NCBI GenBank assembly: GCA_016124375.1
Contig: WGNV01000007.1
Span: 29,975-93,974, forward strand
DNA from: Tepidisphaera sp.
GTDB lineage: Bacteria; Planctomycetota; Phycisphaerae; Phycisphaerales; UBA1924
Direction: 5' to 3'
DNA: 64,000 nucleotides
Below the pieces are notes generated by a model, which worked only from the letters and a program-made list of their open reading frames with translations, was not told the DNA's origin and made no database searches. A program made the position numbers and the translations under genes. The first letter of the stretch is position 1, and each line of letters starts with the position of its first letter. This document shows positions 52,684 through 61,949 of this stretch, in pieces.

Positions 52684-52711
52684 TAGTCCCCAGTCCCCGA
52701 TCCCTAGTGCC
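52684..52711. repeat. Heptanucleotide array, right arm
   Basis: Four 7-bp units tagtccc, cagtccc, cgatccc, tagtgcc. Inverted relative to the array at 52567; 89 bp separate them. Ends 11 bp before the pilC start codon, over the expected ribosome-binding region. Confidence 0.8.
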
Positions 52712-52722
52712 TCCCACAAGTC

Positions 52723-53949
52723 ATGCCCAACTATCGATACCAGATCCGCAGCAGCGCCGGGCAGGTGCAGGTCGGGACGCTCTCGGCGGAGAACGCCGCG
52801 AGCGCCGCGACCATTCTGCGCAACCAGGGCGCCCACGTCTTGTCGCTCAGCGCCGTCACCGGGGGCATCGACACCAACGGGCTGATGAACAAGCTCAAGG
52901 AGCTGAACGCCGGCAAGCCGACGCAGAAGCACATCCTTGACTTCACCACCCAGCTGGCGGTGATGATCCGTGCCGGCATCAACCTGCGTGCCGCGCTCGA
53001 GGGCATCGCCGATCAGACTACCCACGTGGGCTTCAAGAAGGTGCTGCAGCAGATCCGCAACGACGTCGAGGGCGGCAAGCAGTTCAGCGACGCCATCGGA
53101 CGCCACCCCAAGCTCTTCGGCCCGCTCTACGTGAACATGGTGCGGGCCAGCGAAATGTCGGGCAGCTTCTCGAAGATGCTCGACCGAATCGCGGCCTACA
53201 TCAACCAGCAGATGGAGACCAAGAAGATGGTGGTGGGGGCCGCGATTTATCCGGCCATCATCGGCGGCCTGGCGGTGTGCGTCACCGTGTTCCTGCTCAC
53301 CTTCGTGCTGCCCAAGTTCGCGGGCGTCTTCAAGGGCAAGGAAGAGATCCTTCCCTGGGCCACCAAGTTCCTTCTGGCCTTGTCGGCGTTCATGGTGCAC
53401 TACTGGTACTTGGTGCTGGCGGGCGTGGCGGTGATCGGCGGAGCGCTCTTCGCGTTCACGAAGACCGAGGTGGGCAGCTTCTGGGTCGACAAGCTCAAGC
53501 TCTCGATCCCGATCATCCGCACGATGTTCCGCTCGCTGTACATCAGCCGCTCGCTTCAGACGATGGGCCAGCTCATCAACGCGGGCGTGCCGATGCTCGA
53601 CACCCTCGCCATCACGGGCGAGATTTCGGGCAACCAGCTCTTCAAGGGGCTGTGGAAGAAGGTTCATCACAACGTGAAGCAAGGTAAGAAGATCACCCAG
53701 CCCCTGCAGCAGGGCAAGGTGCTGCCCACCGCGGTGACGCAGATGATCGCCGCGGGCGAGGAGTCGGGCAAGCTGGGCGAGGTGCTGGACGAGATCGCCG
53801 GGTTCTACCAGCGCCAGTTAAAGGACCAGATCAAGGCGGTTACCGGAATGATCGAGCCCATCATGATCATCCTGATGGGCTCCGTCGTCGGTTTCATCGC
53901 TATGGCCATCATTCTGCCCATCTTCAAGATGAGCCAGGTCGTGAAATGA
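52723..53949 (+). CDS. pilC: Type IV pilus inner-membrane platform protein PilC
   Basis: Polytopic platform protein that works with PilB/PilT to move pilins into and out of the fiber. 408 residues. N-terminal small domain (YQIRSSAGQVQVGTLSAENA), then two GspF domains: the first with LAVMIRAGINLRAALEGIAD and a membrane segment (AAIYPAIIGGLAVCVTVFLLTFVLP), the second with LQTMGQLINAGVPMLDTLAI and GEESGKLGEVLDEIAGFY, with the final helix IMIILMGSVVGFIAMAIILP. No clear Shine-Dalgarno site because the heptamer array lies just upstream. Confidence 0.95.
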   Translation: MPNYRYQIRSSAGQVQVGTLSAENAASAATILRNQGAHVLSLSAVTGGIDTNGLMNKLKELNAGKPTQKHILDFTTQLAVMIRAGINLRAALEGIADQTTHVGFKKVLQQIRNDVEGGKQFSDAIGRHPKLFGPLYVNMVRASEMSGSFSKMLDRIAAYINQQMETKKMVVGAAIYPAIIGGLAVCVTVFLLTFVLPKFAGVFKGKEEILPWATKFLLALSAFMVHYWYLVLAGVAVIGGALFAFTKTEVGSFWVDKLKLSIPIIRTMFRSLYISRSLQTMGQLINAGVPMLDTLAITGEISGNQLFKGLWKKVHHNVKQGKKITQPLQQGKVLPTAVTQMIAAGEESGKLGEVLDEIAGFYQRQLKDQIKAVTGMIEPIMIILMGSVVGFIAMAIILPIFKMSQVVK

Positions 53950-53993
53950 CCGATCACTCCCCGGTGCGGGCGTGATTTCCCGTCGGAGGAGCA

Positions 53994-54692
53994 ATGACAC
54001 GACATCCTGACTTCTCGGCCCACGCGGGGCGGCGTTCCGCTCGCAAGACGCTCGCCGCCCGTTCCGCCTTCACCCTGCTTGAGGCGATGCTGGCCCTGGT
54101 CATCATCGCCATCGGCGTGCTCGCGTTCGTCGACGCCCAGTCGTCGTTCACCCGCACCAATAACTGGTCGAGCCAGGCCGCCACCGGCATGCTGCTCGCC
54201 AACGAGATCCGCGAGTTTTCACGCCGCCTCGCGCGCCACGACCCCGTCACCGGGCTTTTCCTCTCCGGCACCTCGCCCAACCAGACCCTGCACGGCTGGG
54301 GTCGCGAGGACGGCGAGACCACCGTCGACGACATCGACGATCTGGATGACCTCGACAACGTCACCTTCGGGCTCAACGGCACCTTCCCCGGGCCCATCGA
54401 TGCCTTCGGTTACCTCGTGCCGCAGACCGACCTGCAGGGCAACGTCGTAATGGCCGACGGCCAGCCGGTCGCGCTCGAAGGGTGGTCGCAGCACGTCGTT
54501 GTCGAGAAAGTCGATCCGTACAACTTCAGCCAGACCCGCCCGCACGCCTACGAGCAGGCCGCCACCAGCCAGCTCCCCTACATCGCCGTCGACCGATTCC
54601 CTCTGCGGGTGACGGTGACGGTTGACTACACCGACCCGGGCACGGGCGAAGTGACCGAGGTCACCAAGCTGACCTGGATCGTGTCCCCGTGA
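53994..54692 (+). CDS. Prepilin-type (PilV-like) minor pilin
   Basis: 232 residues. Prepilin signal with a 26-residue basic leader and cleavage before FTLLEAMLALVIIAIGVLAF (the conserved Glu at +5 is present; residue -1 is Ala instead of Gly, which is tolerated by some prepilin peptidases). The globular part has a stretch of acidic residues (DDIDDLDDLDNVTF). A minor pilin or pseudopilin by position after pilC. Gene begins 44 bp after pilC. Confidence 0.8.
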   Translation: MTRHPDFSAHAGRRSARKTLAARSAFTLLEAMLALVIIAIGVLAFVDAQSSFTRTNNWSSQAATGMLLANEIREFSRRLARHDPVTGLFLSGTSPNQTLHGWGREDGETTVDDIDDLDDLDNVTFGLNGTFPGPIDAFGYLVPQTDLQGNVVMADGQPVALEGWSQHVVVEKVDPYNFSQTRPHAYEQAATSQLPYIAVDRFPLRVTVTVDYTDPGTGEVTEVTKLTWIVSP

Positions 54693-54716
54693 GCCGAGCA
54701 GCATGAGCGACGCACG

Positions 54717-54738
54717 AAACCCCTCGCGTGGGTTTTTT
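54717..54738 (+). terminator. Terminator inside the minor pilin operon
   Basis: AAACCC (54717-54722) pairs with GGGTTT (54730-54735), loop CTCGCGT, followed by further T residues. It separates the PilV-like gene from the large PilX-like gene and may reduce read-through. Confidence 0.55.
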
Positions 54739-54758
54739 CTGACCGACTGGAGCGCAGG

Positions 54759-57659
54759 ATGAAACGACCGACCACAACCACGACGCTCGCCACCCGCGCC
54801 GGGTTTGCTTCGCGCGCCGGAAAGGTGCGGGCCTGGCTCCGCGCCCGCAGGGGCGTGGCCGCCGTCCTGGCCATGATGTTCATCATTCTCTTCGGCTCGC
54901 TCTCCGCGGCCATGGCCATCGCCGCCCGGGGCAACATCATCACCGCCGCCACCCACCTGCACGTCAACCGCGCCCAGGGCGCCGCCGAGACCGGTCTGTC
55001 CGTCGGCAAGGCTCGCCTCGCCGAAGCCGCGGCCCGCTTCATCGTCTCCAAGAGCGACGTCAACCAGGCCTTCGGCCAGGCCCTGTGGTCCGGCAGCCTC
55101 TCCTCGCTGGGCAACTACCAGGTGCTTCCCCCCAAGACCGGCCGCCAGGACCTCTCCGCGCCCGCCAACCTCGTCAACGCCCTGGCCCAGGCCCACACCC
55201 TCGATCAGGACATCGTGACCAGCCTTGGCATCTCGCAGCCGACCATCGGCAACGCCATCGCCGGCTCCTCCAGCGATTACGCCGGCGCCAACTGGCTCTA
55301 CACCCCCGCAGTCGCCCTCGAGCCCCGCGCCCAGGGTCAGAGCGATCCGCCGCTCGCCTACCAGATCACCTACGCCCCGCTCGCCAACGGCACCGACATC
55401 CGCATCATCGCCACCGGCTACGACTTCGGCTACTCGCGCGACGGCCAGCCCGTCACCCGCACCATCATGCAGGACTTCCGCATGGCCAAGTCGGTCAAGA
55501 ACGCCATCGTCTCCTCGGCCCGCGTCATGGTCGGGCGCAACGTCATCGTCAACGGCGACATCGGCACCCGCTACACCGCCACGAACTTCACCCACGGCGA
55601 CCCGCTCGTCGTCAAGAGCGACTTCTACGGGCTCGACCCCGTCCTCGACCACAAGCTCAACGACTTCTACGCCGCGCTCGCCACCTACGACGTGGACGGC
55701 GACAACCGCCTGCGCGTCGGCCACCCGGTCGAGGGCGCCGGCATCCCCAGCGGCCAGACCGACTACGACGGCGACGGCCACCCCGACAACGCATTCGCCG
55801 ATGCCACCGGTGACGGCTACGTGGATGACTTCGACATCTTCATCAAGCACTTCGACAAAAACGGTGACAACAAGGTGACCCTCAGCCACGCCCTCACCGA
55901 CGGCACGCCCGCCCAGGGCATGACCCCCGAGTTCGTCGATTCCGGCGGGCACGCCATCAACGATGACCTCGCCCTGCTCATCGACTCCAACAACCCCGAC
56001 CGCAACCGCAACGGCGTCTACGGGTTCATCGACACCAACGGCAACGGCCGCTGGGACGCGGGCGAACTCATGCTCGACGTCGATACCGCCGACGGCTCGT
56101 ACGCCGACCAGACCCTTGGCTACCGCGACGGCTTCATCGATAAGAAGGACCAGTACGCCAAGATCAAGGGCGGCCTGAAGTTCAAGGTCACCCAGTCCAA
56201 CTGGTCCACCAACCAGGGCGCCATCCAGCCCAAGCTCCAGGGGCCCATCGTTCCGCCCAGCGGCACGCCCACCCAGGCCTACGGGCTCGGCGACACCGAC
56301 CTGCCCGACGTCAGCGGCAGCATCTTCGACTCCAGCCGCAATGACCTGCAGGCCCTCGCCGACGGCTCATCCTTTGACAACCAGGTCGCCACCCAGTTGG
56401 GCGTGTCTACGACGCAGCTCGCGACGTATAGCGCCGCCCGCCCCAGCGACCAGAGCGCGCCGTGGTTCCGGCGGGTTGATCCCAACGCCGACGCCACCAG
56501 CCTTCCCGCCAACGCCGCGACCGCCTACTGGGAGCGGATGCCTTACAACTCTCCCAGCTATTCGGACGTCTTCTATCGCCCCGTGTATTACAACATGACC
56601 TTCAAGAACGTCCAGATTCCCATGGGCAACAACGGCCTGTTCGTCAACTGCACCTTCGTGGGTGTCACCTACGTCCGCACCGACACCGCCGACACCCACC
56701 CGCTGTGGGGCGAATACGGGCGACTGACCGTCACCAACGGCGCGCCCGCGCTGGTCAACCCCCGCTTCATCTATGGCGGCACCAACTACCCGACCATGCT
56801 CCCCAACACCGCCATCCCGCCCCAGCAGAACATCCTGATGGCCGTCACCCCGCTCGACAAGGCCGACCTTGACAGCACCCAGACCACCCGCCCCGGCTAC
56901 AGCACACTACCCAACCCGCTGGTGATCAACGGCAAGCGCGTCACCGACACCAAGACGCGCTCCAACAACATCCGCTTCCACGACTGCCTCTTCGTCGGCA
57001 GCATCGTCAGCGACGCGCCGACCACCTACTACCAGACCCGCAACAAGATCCAGTTCACCGGCGCCACCCGCTTCTCGCTCACCCACCCCACCCAGCCCAA
57101 CAACGCCGCCCTCAACCCCGACTCCGACGAAGTCGCCCAGATCAAGAAATCCTCCATGATGCTCCCCGGCTACTCCGTCGACCTGGGCACCTTCAACAGC
57201 CCGACCGACCAGAACATCCAGCTCCAGGGCGCCGTCATCGCCGGCGACCTCGACGCCCGCGGCAACGTCAACCTCGACGGCTCGCTGCTCCTGACCTTCA
57301 ACCCCAACTACGGCTCCGCCCCGCTCGCCGACGTTACCGGCGCCCCGGTCGGCAACCCCGCCGGCTTCAACGCCACCCTGGGGTACTTCGGCTCCGCCGA
57401 TGGCGACGCCGAATCCATCGACCCCAGCACGCTCCCGATCGTCAACGGCCAGCGCATCGCCGGCTGGGACACCAACGGCGATGGCCTGGCCGACGTCTCC
57501 GCCGATCAGCCCCAGCCCCCCGGCTCCACCGCCATCCCCTTCAACGGCTTCGGGCGCATCAGCATCAACTTCAAGTCGGACCTGACGCTGCCCGACGGCA
57601 TCATGCTGCCGATGAGCGTGAACCCGATTGCCAGCTCGTACCGGGAGGGTCACCCATGA
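54759..57659 (+). CDS. Giant PilX-like pilus-associated protein with calcium-loop motifs
   Basis: 966 residues, far larger than classical PilX (about 200). GGAG precedes the ATG. After a basic N-terminus comes a membrane helix with a PilX-N-like pattern (RGVAAVLAMMFIILFGSLSA, about 32-51), then AAETGLSVGKARLAEAA typical of PilX N-terminal domains. Residues about 310-470 hold many Asp-rich loops (YDVDGDNRLRVG, TDYDGDGHPDNAF, FDKNGDNKVT, DTNGNGRWDAGE) resembling EF-hand/dockerin-type calcium loops. The remaining 450 residues are beta-rich. It lies between two prepilin genes and overlaps the second by 4 bp. Confidence 0.7.
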   Translation: MKRPTTTTTLATRAGFASRAGKVRAWLRARRGVAAVLAMMFIILFGSLSAAMAIAARGNIITAATHLHVNRAQGAAETGLSVGKARLAEAAARFIVSKSDVNQAFGQALWSGSLSSLGNYQVLPPKTGRQDLSAPANLVNALAQAHTLDQDIVTSLGISQPTIGNAIAGSSSDYAGANWLYTPAVALEPRAQGQSDPPLAYQITYAPLANGTDIRIIATGYDFGYSRDGQPVTRTIMQDFRMAKSVKNAIVSSARVMVGRNVIVNGDIGTRYTATNFTHGDPLVVKSDFYGLDPVLDHKLNDFYAALATYDVDGDNRLRVGHPVEGAGIPSGQTDYDGDGHPDNAFADATGDGYVDDFDIFIKHFDKNGDNKVTLSHALTDGTPAQGMTPEFVDSGGHAINDDLALLIDSNNPDRNRNGVYGFIDTNGNGRWDAGELMLDVDTADGSYADQTLGYRDGFIDKKDQYAKIKGGLKFKVTQSNWSTNQGAIQPKLQGPIVPPSGTPTQAYGLGDTDLPDVSGSIFDSSRNDLQALADGSSFDNQVATQLGVSTTQLATYSAARPSDQSAPWFRRVDPNADATSLPANAATAYWERMPYNSPSYSDVFYRPVYYNMTFKNVQIPMGNNGLFVNCTFVGVTYVRTDTADTHPLWGEYGRLTVTNGAPALVNPRFIYGGTNYPTMLPNTAIPPQQNILMAVTPLDKADLDSTQTTRPGYSTLPNPLVINGKRVTDTKTRSNNIRFHDCLFVGSIVSDAPTTYYQTRNKIQFTGATRFSLTHPTQPNNAALNPDSDEVAQIKKSSMMLPGYSVDLGTFNSPTDQNIQLQGAVIAGDLDARGNVNLDGSLLLTFNPNYGSAPLADVTGAPVGNPAGFNATLGYFGSADGDAESIDPSTLPIVNGQRIAGWDTNGDGLADVSADQPQPPGSTAIPFNGFGRISINFKSDLTLPDGIMLPMSVNPIASSYREGHP

Positions 57660-58270
57660 GAACCAACCTCCACGCCCGCCGCCGCGCCTTCAGCATGATC
57701 GAAATGCTGATCGCCCTCACCATCACCGCCACGCTGCTCACCGCCTCGCTCGCGGCTCTCGACGCCTCCTTCAAGGGCTACAAGAGCACCACCGAGAGCG
57801 CCAGCACCAACGTCGTCACCCGCATGGTGATGCAGCGCATCATGTCCATGATCCGCAACGGCACCACCTTCGGCCCCTACCCCGTCGACGTGCTCGACCG
57901 CGCCCAGAACCCCCTCACCTCCACCTACATCGAGTTCGAGACCGAGAACGACGGCGCCGGCAACCGCCGCGTCGTGCGCATCGAACGTCGCGACCCCGCC
58001 AGCGCCTCCACCGGCCCCTACGAACTCTGGTACGTGCAGACCGACTTCGTGTCCGGCGCCCAGAGCTCGCAGGTCGAGCGGCCGCTGATCACCGGCGTCA
58101 CCGAGGTGTCGTTCACTATGGAGTACGACGTCGGCCCGCGACTCCGCCGCGCGACCGTCGACCTCACCGTGAAGCCCAACGACTACCAGGCCGCCAAGTT
58201 CGGGTCCGACTTCGAGACCCCGACCATCCGCCTGGTCTCGTCGGTCAACCCGCGTCGCTTGGATGATTGA
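57656..58270 (+). CDS. Prepilin-type (PilW-like) minor pilin
   Basis: 204 residues. Short basic leader MRTNLHARRRA then FSMIEMLIALTITATLLTAS, a type IV prepilin helix with Glu5; residue -1 is Ala. The globular part (QRIMSMIRNGTTFGPYPVD, YIEFETEND) looks like PilW/GspJ pseudopilins. Its ATG overlaps the stop of the giant PilX-like gene. Convergent with nnrD. Confidence 0.82.
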   Translation: MRTNLHARRRAFSMIEMLIALTITATLLTASLAALDASFKGYKSTTESASTNVVTRMVMQRIMSMIRNGTTFGPYPVDVLDRAQNPLTSTYIEFETENDGAGNRRVVRIERRDPASASTGPYELWYVQTDFVSGAQSSQVERPLITGVTEVSFTMEYDVGPRLRRATVDLTVKPNDYQAAKFGSDFETPTIRLVSSVNPRRLDD

Positions 58271-58279
58271 TCTACCGCC

Positions 58280-59197
58280 TCAGCCCCCGGGGCGGAAGGC
58301 CTCGAGCTGCCGCGGAATCTCGTCGGCCAGTTCAGCCGCCAGCAGCCCCGCCTGGGCCGCGTGAGCGCTCGCCCACGCCTCGCCCGCCCGGGCGTGCGCC
58401 TCGACCCCGAACCGGGCGGCATCAAACAGGCTCATCCCGCCCCGTGCGTGCTGCGCCACCAATCCACCGATCACCCCCGCCAGCACATCGCCCGTGCCCG
58501 CCGTCGCCAGGCACGCGTGCCCGCGCCCGCACACCCACGTGCGCTGCCCGTCGCTCACCACCGTCCCCTGCCCCTTGAGCACGACGACGCATCCGAGCTT
58601 CTGCGCCAGCGCCGAGGCCGCCGCTGGCCTCGTCGCGTCGTCGGTCGCGCTCTGCGTCACTCGCAGCGTCTTGGCCAGGCGTGCGAACTCGCCCGGATGA
58701 GGCGTCAGGATCGCCCCCGCGCGAAAGTCTCGCCACAGTTCAGGAATCTCCGCCAGGTTGGTGATCGCGTCCGCGTCGACCACCACGGGCACCTGATCCT
58801 GCTGCACACCCCGCAAGACCATCGCCCGCTCGACATCGCCCACGCCCATCCCCGGGCCGACCACCAGCGCGTGGGCCGCCCCGGCCTGTTCGTCGAATAC
58901 CGAGATCGCCCCGGCCATCTCCAGCTCGCCCGGCGCCCGCTCGGGCAGCGAGATTCCCGTCGCCGACGGGCAAACGCCCATCGCGTGCCCCAGCACTTCC
59001 TGGCTCGCCACGATCTTCGCCAGCCCCGCGCCGCTGCGAAGCGCCCCCAGCGCCACCAGCGCCGGCGCCCCGACCATGTACCGCCCGTGCCCCACGCTGC
59101 CGCCCACGATCGTCACCGTGCCGAACGTGCCTTTGTGACCACCGGGCGTTCTCGGTGGCAGCGTGCGAACTCCATCCTCCCACGGCGCGTGTTGCAT
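58280..59197 (-). CDS. nnrD: ADP-dependent NAD(P)H-hydrate dehydratase
   Basis: Ribokinase-fold enzyme that repairs damaged NAD(P)HX. 305 residues. Hallmarks: GTVTIVGGSVGHGRYMVGAP near the N-terminus, ALVVGPGMG, VVVDADAI, ILTPHPGEFARL and TAGTGDVLAGVIGGLVAQ, which holds the catalytic Asp. The usual NnrE epimerase domain is not fused and not seen nearby. It is convergent with the pilin operon. Confidence 0.92.
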   Translation of the reverse strand: MQHAPWEDGVRTLPPRTPGGHKGTFGTVTIVGGSVGHGRYMVGAPALVALGALRSGAGLAKIVASQEVLGHAMGVCPSATGISLPERAPGELEMAGAISVFDEQAGAAHALVVGPGMGVGDVERAMVLRGVQQDQVPVVVDADAITNLAEIPELWRDFRAGAILTPHPGEFARLAKTLRVTQSATDDATRPAAASALAQKLGCVVVLKGQGTVVSDGQRTWVCGRGHACLATAGTGDVLAGVIGGLVAQHARGGMSLFDAARFGVEAHARAGEAWASAHAAQAGLLAAELADEIPRQLEAFRPGG

Positions 59198-59226
59198 GCG
59201 TCGGCTCCGTCATCCCCGTCGGGGCG

Positions 59227-60756
59227 CTAGTCCACCTTCTCCACCTTGACCGACAACCGCCCCAGCAGGCTCGCCAAGCTGCTCATGCCCGCGACCGGGT
59301 CGCCGTCTTCCAGCGCCGAGTACCCCAGCGCGATGTGCGTCGCGTCAAACGGCCGGATGTCGGGAAACGTCGCGTCCAGGTCCACCCAGTGGCGCTTCCC
59401 GTTCTCCTCCACCAGCGCCTGCGCCCACATGTGATACCCGAAGATGTTGGTCCCGCCCGCGAACGCGTCCGCGTAGATCAAGCCCGACGCCACCCGCGCC
59501 CGGATGCCCGCCGCCCGCAGCATCCCCGCCAGCAGTACGCCGTGCTCGGTGCAGTCTCCCTCGGCGTTCCGCGCCACTTCGCTGGCCGACGCGAAGCCCA
59601 CGTCCAGGTCCTTGTCCTTGATATACGAGTGCACGAACCGGCGCAGCGCCTCGGCCCGCTGGCGTTCGCCCTTGGGCGCGTTGGCCAGCGCCTTCTGCGT
59701 CAGTTCCTTCACCTTCGCATCGCTCGCGTTGCACATCGAGGTTGCCGCCAGGTATTTCGCGTCGTTCCAGTCGGCCTCGGGCGCGTCGGCCTCGCCCCCG
59801 GTGCTCACCGTCACCCGCGCGCTGCCCGCGTCCAGTTTCTCCACCCGCTGCGAGCCCGTCTCCGGAATCGGCGGCAAGTCCCCCTTATCCATCTTCAGCA
59901 CATACACCCCGCGCCGCGAAATCCGCGCGTTGGGAATCGCACGGCTCGGCTTGATGAACGTCGACACCATCACCTCCGGCGCCGCCTGCGCCGCCAGCGC
60001 CTTGGCCTCCGCTTCCGTCGCCACGTTCAGGATCACCGGCATCCCCGCCAGCGCCGTCTCGCTCCGCACCAGCTCCCCCTCGTTGTCCGTGTATTCCGTC
60101 GAGTCCACCCCCGGCAGCAGGCTCACCGCCACGCTGCTCTTGGTTACCTCCACCTCCCGCCCGCCCACCATCAGCTTCGCCGGTTCGATCTTGCTCCGCG
60201 TCGCCGTCGCGATCGCCAGCCCGTTCGACGGATCGATCGTCCGCACCACGATCTCCTTCGCGCCCGAGTTCATCCGCTGCAGCACATACTTCTCCGCCGC
60301 CGCCGGCGGCAGCCACGTCCCCTGGGGCAGGGGCTCCTTGCTCGTCTTCACGCTGTCCCCCTGCCGCGACGTCAGCGTCACGTTCTCCGGCCCGAACACA
60401 TACTGGTTGTCGATCGCCAACGTCCCGAACTTCTGCACGCTGCGCATCGACACCGGCTTGCCCTCGCCGGTCTCGACGAACTCGGTCTTCATCGCCATCG
60501 AGACCTCTGCCCCGCCGCGCTTCAGCCGAAACTCCATCTCGCTCTTGCTGATCACCTTGTCCCCGTCGTTCGACACCGTCGAGTGCATCCACCCGACCTT
60601 CCCTCCCAGCATCTCCAGGATGTACCAGCGGTCCCGGTTCTCGCCGTCGCGTCCCAGCCCCAGCATCCCCGCCAGCGACAACACCGCCGCCAGCGCCACC
60701 ACCAGCCCCGCGTGCCGCGCGCCGTGAGCCCCTCGCATTGCGTTCGTGTGTTTCAT
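59227..60756 (-). CDS. Exported transglutaminase-like cysteine-protease-fold protein
   Basis: 509 residues from ATG 60756 with a GGGAGG site. N-terminal membrane/signal segment (HAGLVVALAAVLSLAGMLGL). Residues ~40-330 have no clear match but look like a beta-rich domain (GGKVGWMHSTVSNDG). The C-terminal transglutaminase core has catalytic Cys in GDCTEHGVLLAGMLRAAGI, His in GYHMWAQALVEENG and Asp in WVDLDATFPD. Such proteins are seldom true transglutaminases; a peptidase or isopeptide activity in the periplasm is likely. Divergent from the CvpA-like gene. Confidence 0.85.
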   Translation of the reverse strand: MKHTNAMRGAHGARHAGLVVALAAVLSLAGMLGLGRDGENRDRWYILEMLGGKVGWMHSTVSNDGDKVISKSEMEFRLKRGGAEVSMAMKTEFVETGEGKPVSMRSVQKFGTLAIDNQYVFGPENVTLTSRQGDSVKTSKEPLPQGTWLPPAAAEKYVLQRMNSGAKEIVVRTIDPSNGLAIATATRSKIEPAKLMVGGREVEVTKSSVAVSLLPGVDSTEYTDNEGELVRSETALAGMPVILNVATEAEAKALAAQAAPEVMVSTFIKPSRAIPNARISRRGVYVLKMDKGDLPPIPETGSQRVEKLDAGSARVTVSTGGEADAPEADWNDAKYLAATSMCNASDAKVKELTQKALANAPKGERQRAEALRRFVHSYIKDKDLDVGFASASEVARNAEGDCTEHGVLLAGMLRAAGIRARVASGLIYADAFAGGTNIFGYHMWAQALVEENGKRHWVDLDATFPDIRPFDATHIALGYSALEDGDPVAGMSSLASLLGRLSVKVEKVD

Positions 60757-60849
60757 CCGATCCTCCCTGTCTATTTCATCTCGTGGGCTGCTCGACACCG
60801 GCGCAGGCTACGCTCCCAAGTCTTTCTTGTACCTCATCAGGAGCCGCCC

Positions 60850-61869
60850 TTGTCCAAACCTCGCGAAACCAAGCCTAGCGGCCCTGTCTCCATCACAACC
60901 AAGATGATTTTCCTCGCCGCCGTCGTCGGCCTCTCCGTCGCCGGCGGGCTCATCTCCGGTTCGCTCGCCGCCGGCCTCATGTTCTTTGTCATCGGCTTTT
61001 TCGCCTTCCGGGGCCTCTCCCAGGGCCTGACGGGCGGCATCGCCACCATCATCGCGCTCGTGCTCGCCGCCCTTGTCGGCCCGCCCATCGGCCATCTGCT
61101 CGAACCCGTCATTGGTTCATCACTCGGCGTCACCGGCCTGGCCGGGCGGGGCGTGTCGCTCGGCCTGGGGGGCATGGTGGTCTTCGTGGTCGCCGCGGGC
61201 GTGCTGCGAATCGTGGTCCGCCGTGCCCTCAAGGGTCACAAGCTCGTTCAGAAGTTCGACGCCCTCGCGGGCGCGATCGCCGGCGGGCTCATTGGCGTGC
61301 TGGTCGCCTTCTTCTTCGCGTGGATCCTGCTGGCCCTCGCCCCGCCCAGCCCAGTGGGCACGCCCGTCGCCGCCGCCCCCGCCGCCGCTCCGGCCGAGGG
61401 CGCCGAAGCCGAAGAGGCCCCCACCCCCAACCCCGCCCTCGAAGCCATCACCCGCATGGCCGGCAGCCTTCGCAAGACCACCATCGGCGCCGCCGCCCAG
61501 GCCACCATGCCGGGCGAAGAAACCCGCATCCTTGCCCTCGCCAGCGATTTTGCCTTCGTCGCCCGCGATCCCGTGGCGCGGCAAAACCTCATGGACAGCG
61601 AGGTCATGCAGCAGATCCGCAACCTGCCCAGCGCCACCGCCGCCGCCGACAAGGCCAAGGCCGACCCCCAGCTCCGCCACATCGTCGAAGACGGCGCCAT
61701 CACCTCGGGCGATATCGCCATCATCGCCAACAGCCCGACCATCACCGAAATCGTCGACAACACCAACTTCGTGCAGGAGGTCACGCCCCTGCTTCCCCAG
61801 CTCGAAGAAGCCATCCGCCAGGCAAAGGCCAGCGTCGCCGCCAAACAGGGCGACAACGGCGGCAACTAG
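60850..61869 (+). CDS. CvpA-like membrane protein
   Basis: 339 residues from TTG 60850, supported by AGGAG six bases upstream; longer upstream ATG/GTG choices would overlap the transglutaminase gene antisense. The N-terminal half has four hydrophobic segments (MIFLAAVVGLSVAGGLISGS, AAGLMFFVIGFFAFRGL, GIATIIALVLAALVGPPIG, LIGVLVAFFFAWILLALA), as in CvpA/colicin V production-type proteins. The C-terminal half is soluble, with an Ala/Glu/Pro-rich linker and a helical domain. Role unknown. Confidence 0.65.
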   Translation: MSKPRETKPSGPVSITTKMIFLAAVVGLSVAGGLISGSLAAGLMFFVIGFFAFRGLSQGLTGGIATIIALVLAALVGPPIGHLLEPVIGSSLGVTGLAGRGVSLGLGGMVVFVVAAGVLRIVVRRALKGHKLVQKFDALAGAIAGGLIGVLVAFFFAWILLALAPPSPVGTPVAAAPAAAPAEGAEAEEAPTPNPALEAITRMAGSLRKTTIGAAAQATMPGEETRILALASDFAFVARDPVARQNLMDSEVMQQIRNLPSATAAADKAKADPQLRHIVEDGAITSGDIAIIANSPTITEIVDNTNFVQEVTPLLPQLEEAIRQAKASVAAKQGDNGGN

Positions 61870-61882
61870 ATGCCCCGCCTTG

Positions 61883-61911
61883 ATGCCTCGATGCCTCATG
61901 CCCTGATGCCT
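61883..61911. repeat. Degenerate 7/8-bp array
   Basis: Units atgcctcg, atgcctc, atgccctg, atgcctt, beginning 13 bp after the stop of the CvpA-like gene. Confidence 0.6.
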
Positions 61912-61949
61912 TCCTCTTCGTCACCCTTCTTCCGCCTCTACCCTCCCCC

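Noticed and set aside
59504..60727. 407-residue plus-strand ORF opposite the transglutaminase gene
   Set aside because: Antisense shadow of a gene with catalytic motifs and a strong ribosome-binding site; composition is low-complexity Ser/Ala/Pro as expected from reverse GC-rich codons.
59155..60849. Upstream extension of the CvpA-like protein
   Set aside because: It would overlap nearly all of the transglutaminase gene antisense; the TTG at 60850 has a good ribosome-binding site.
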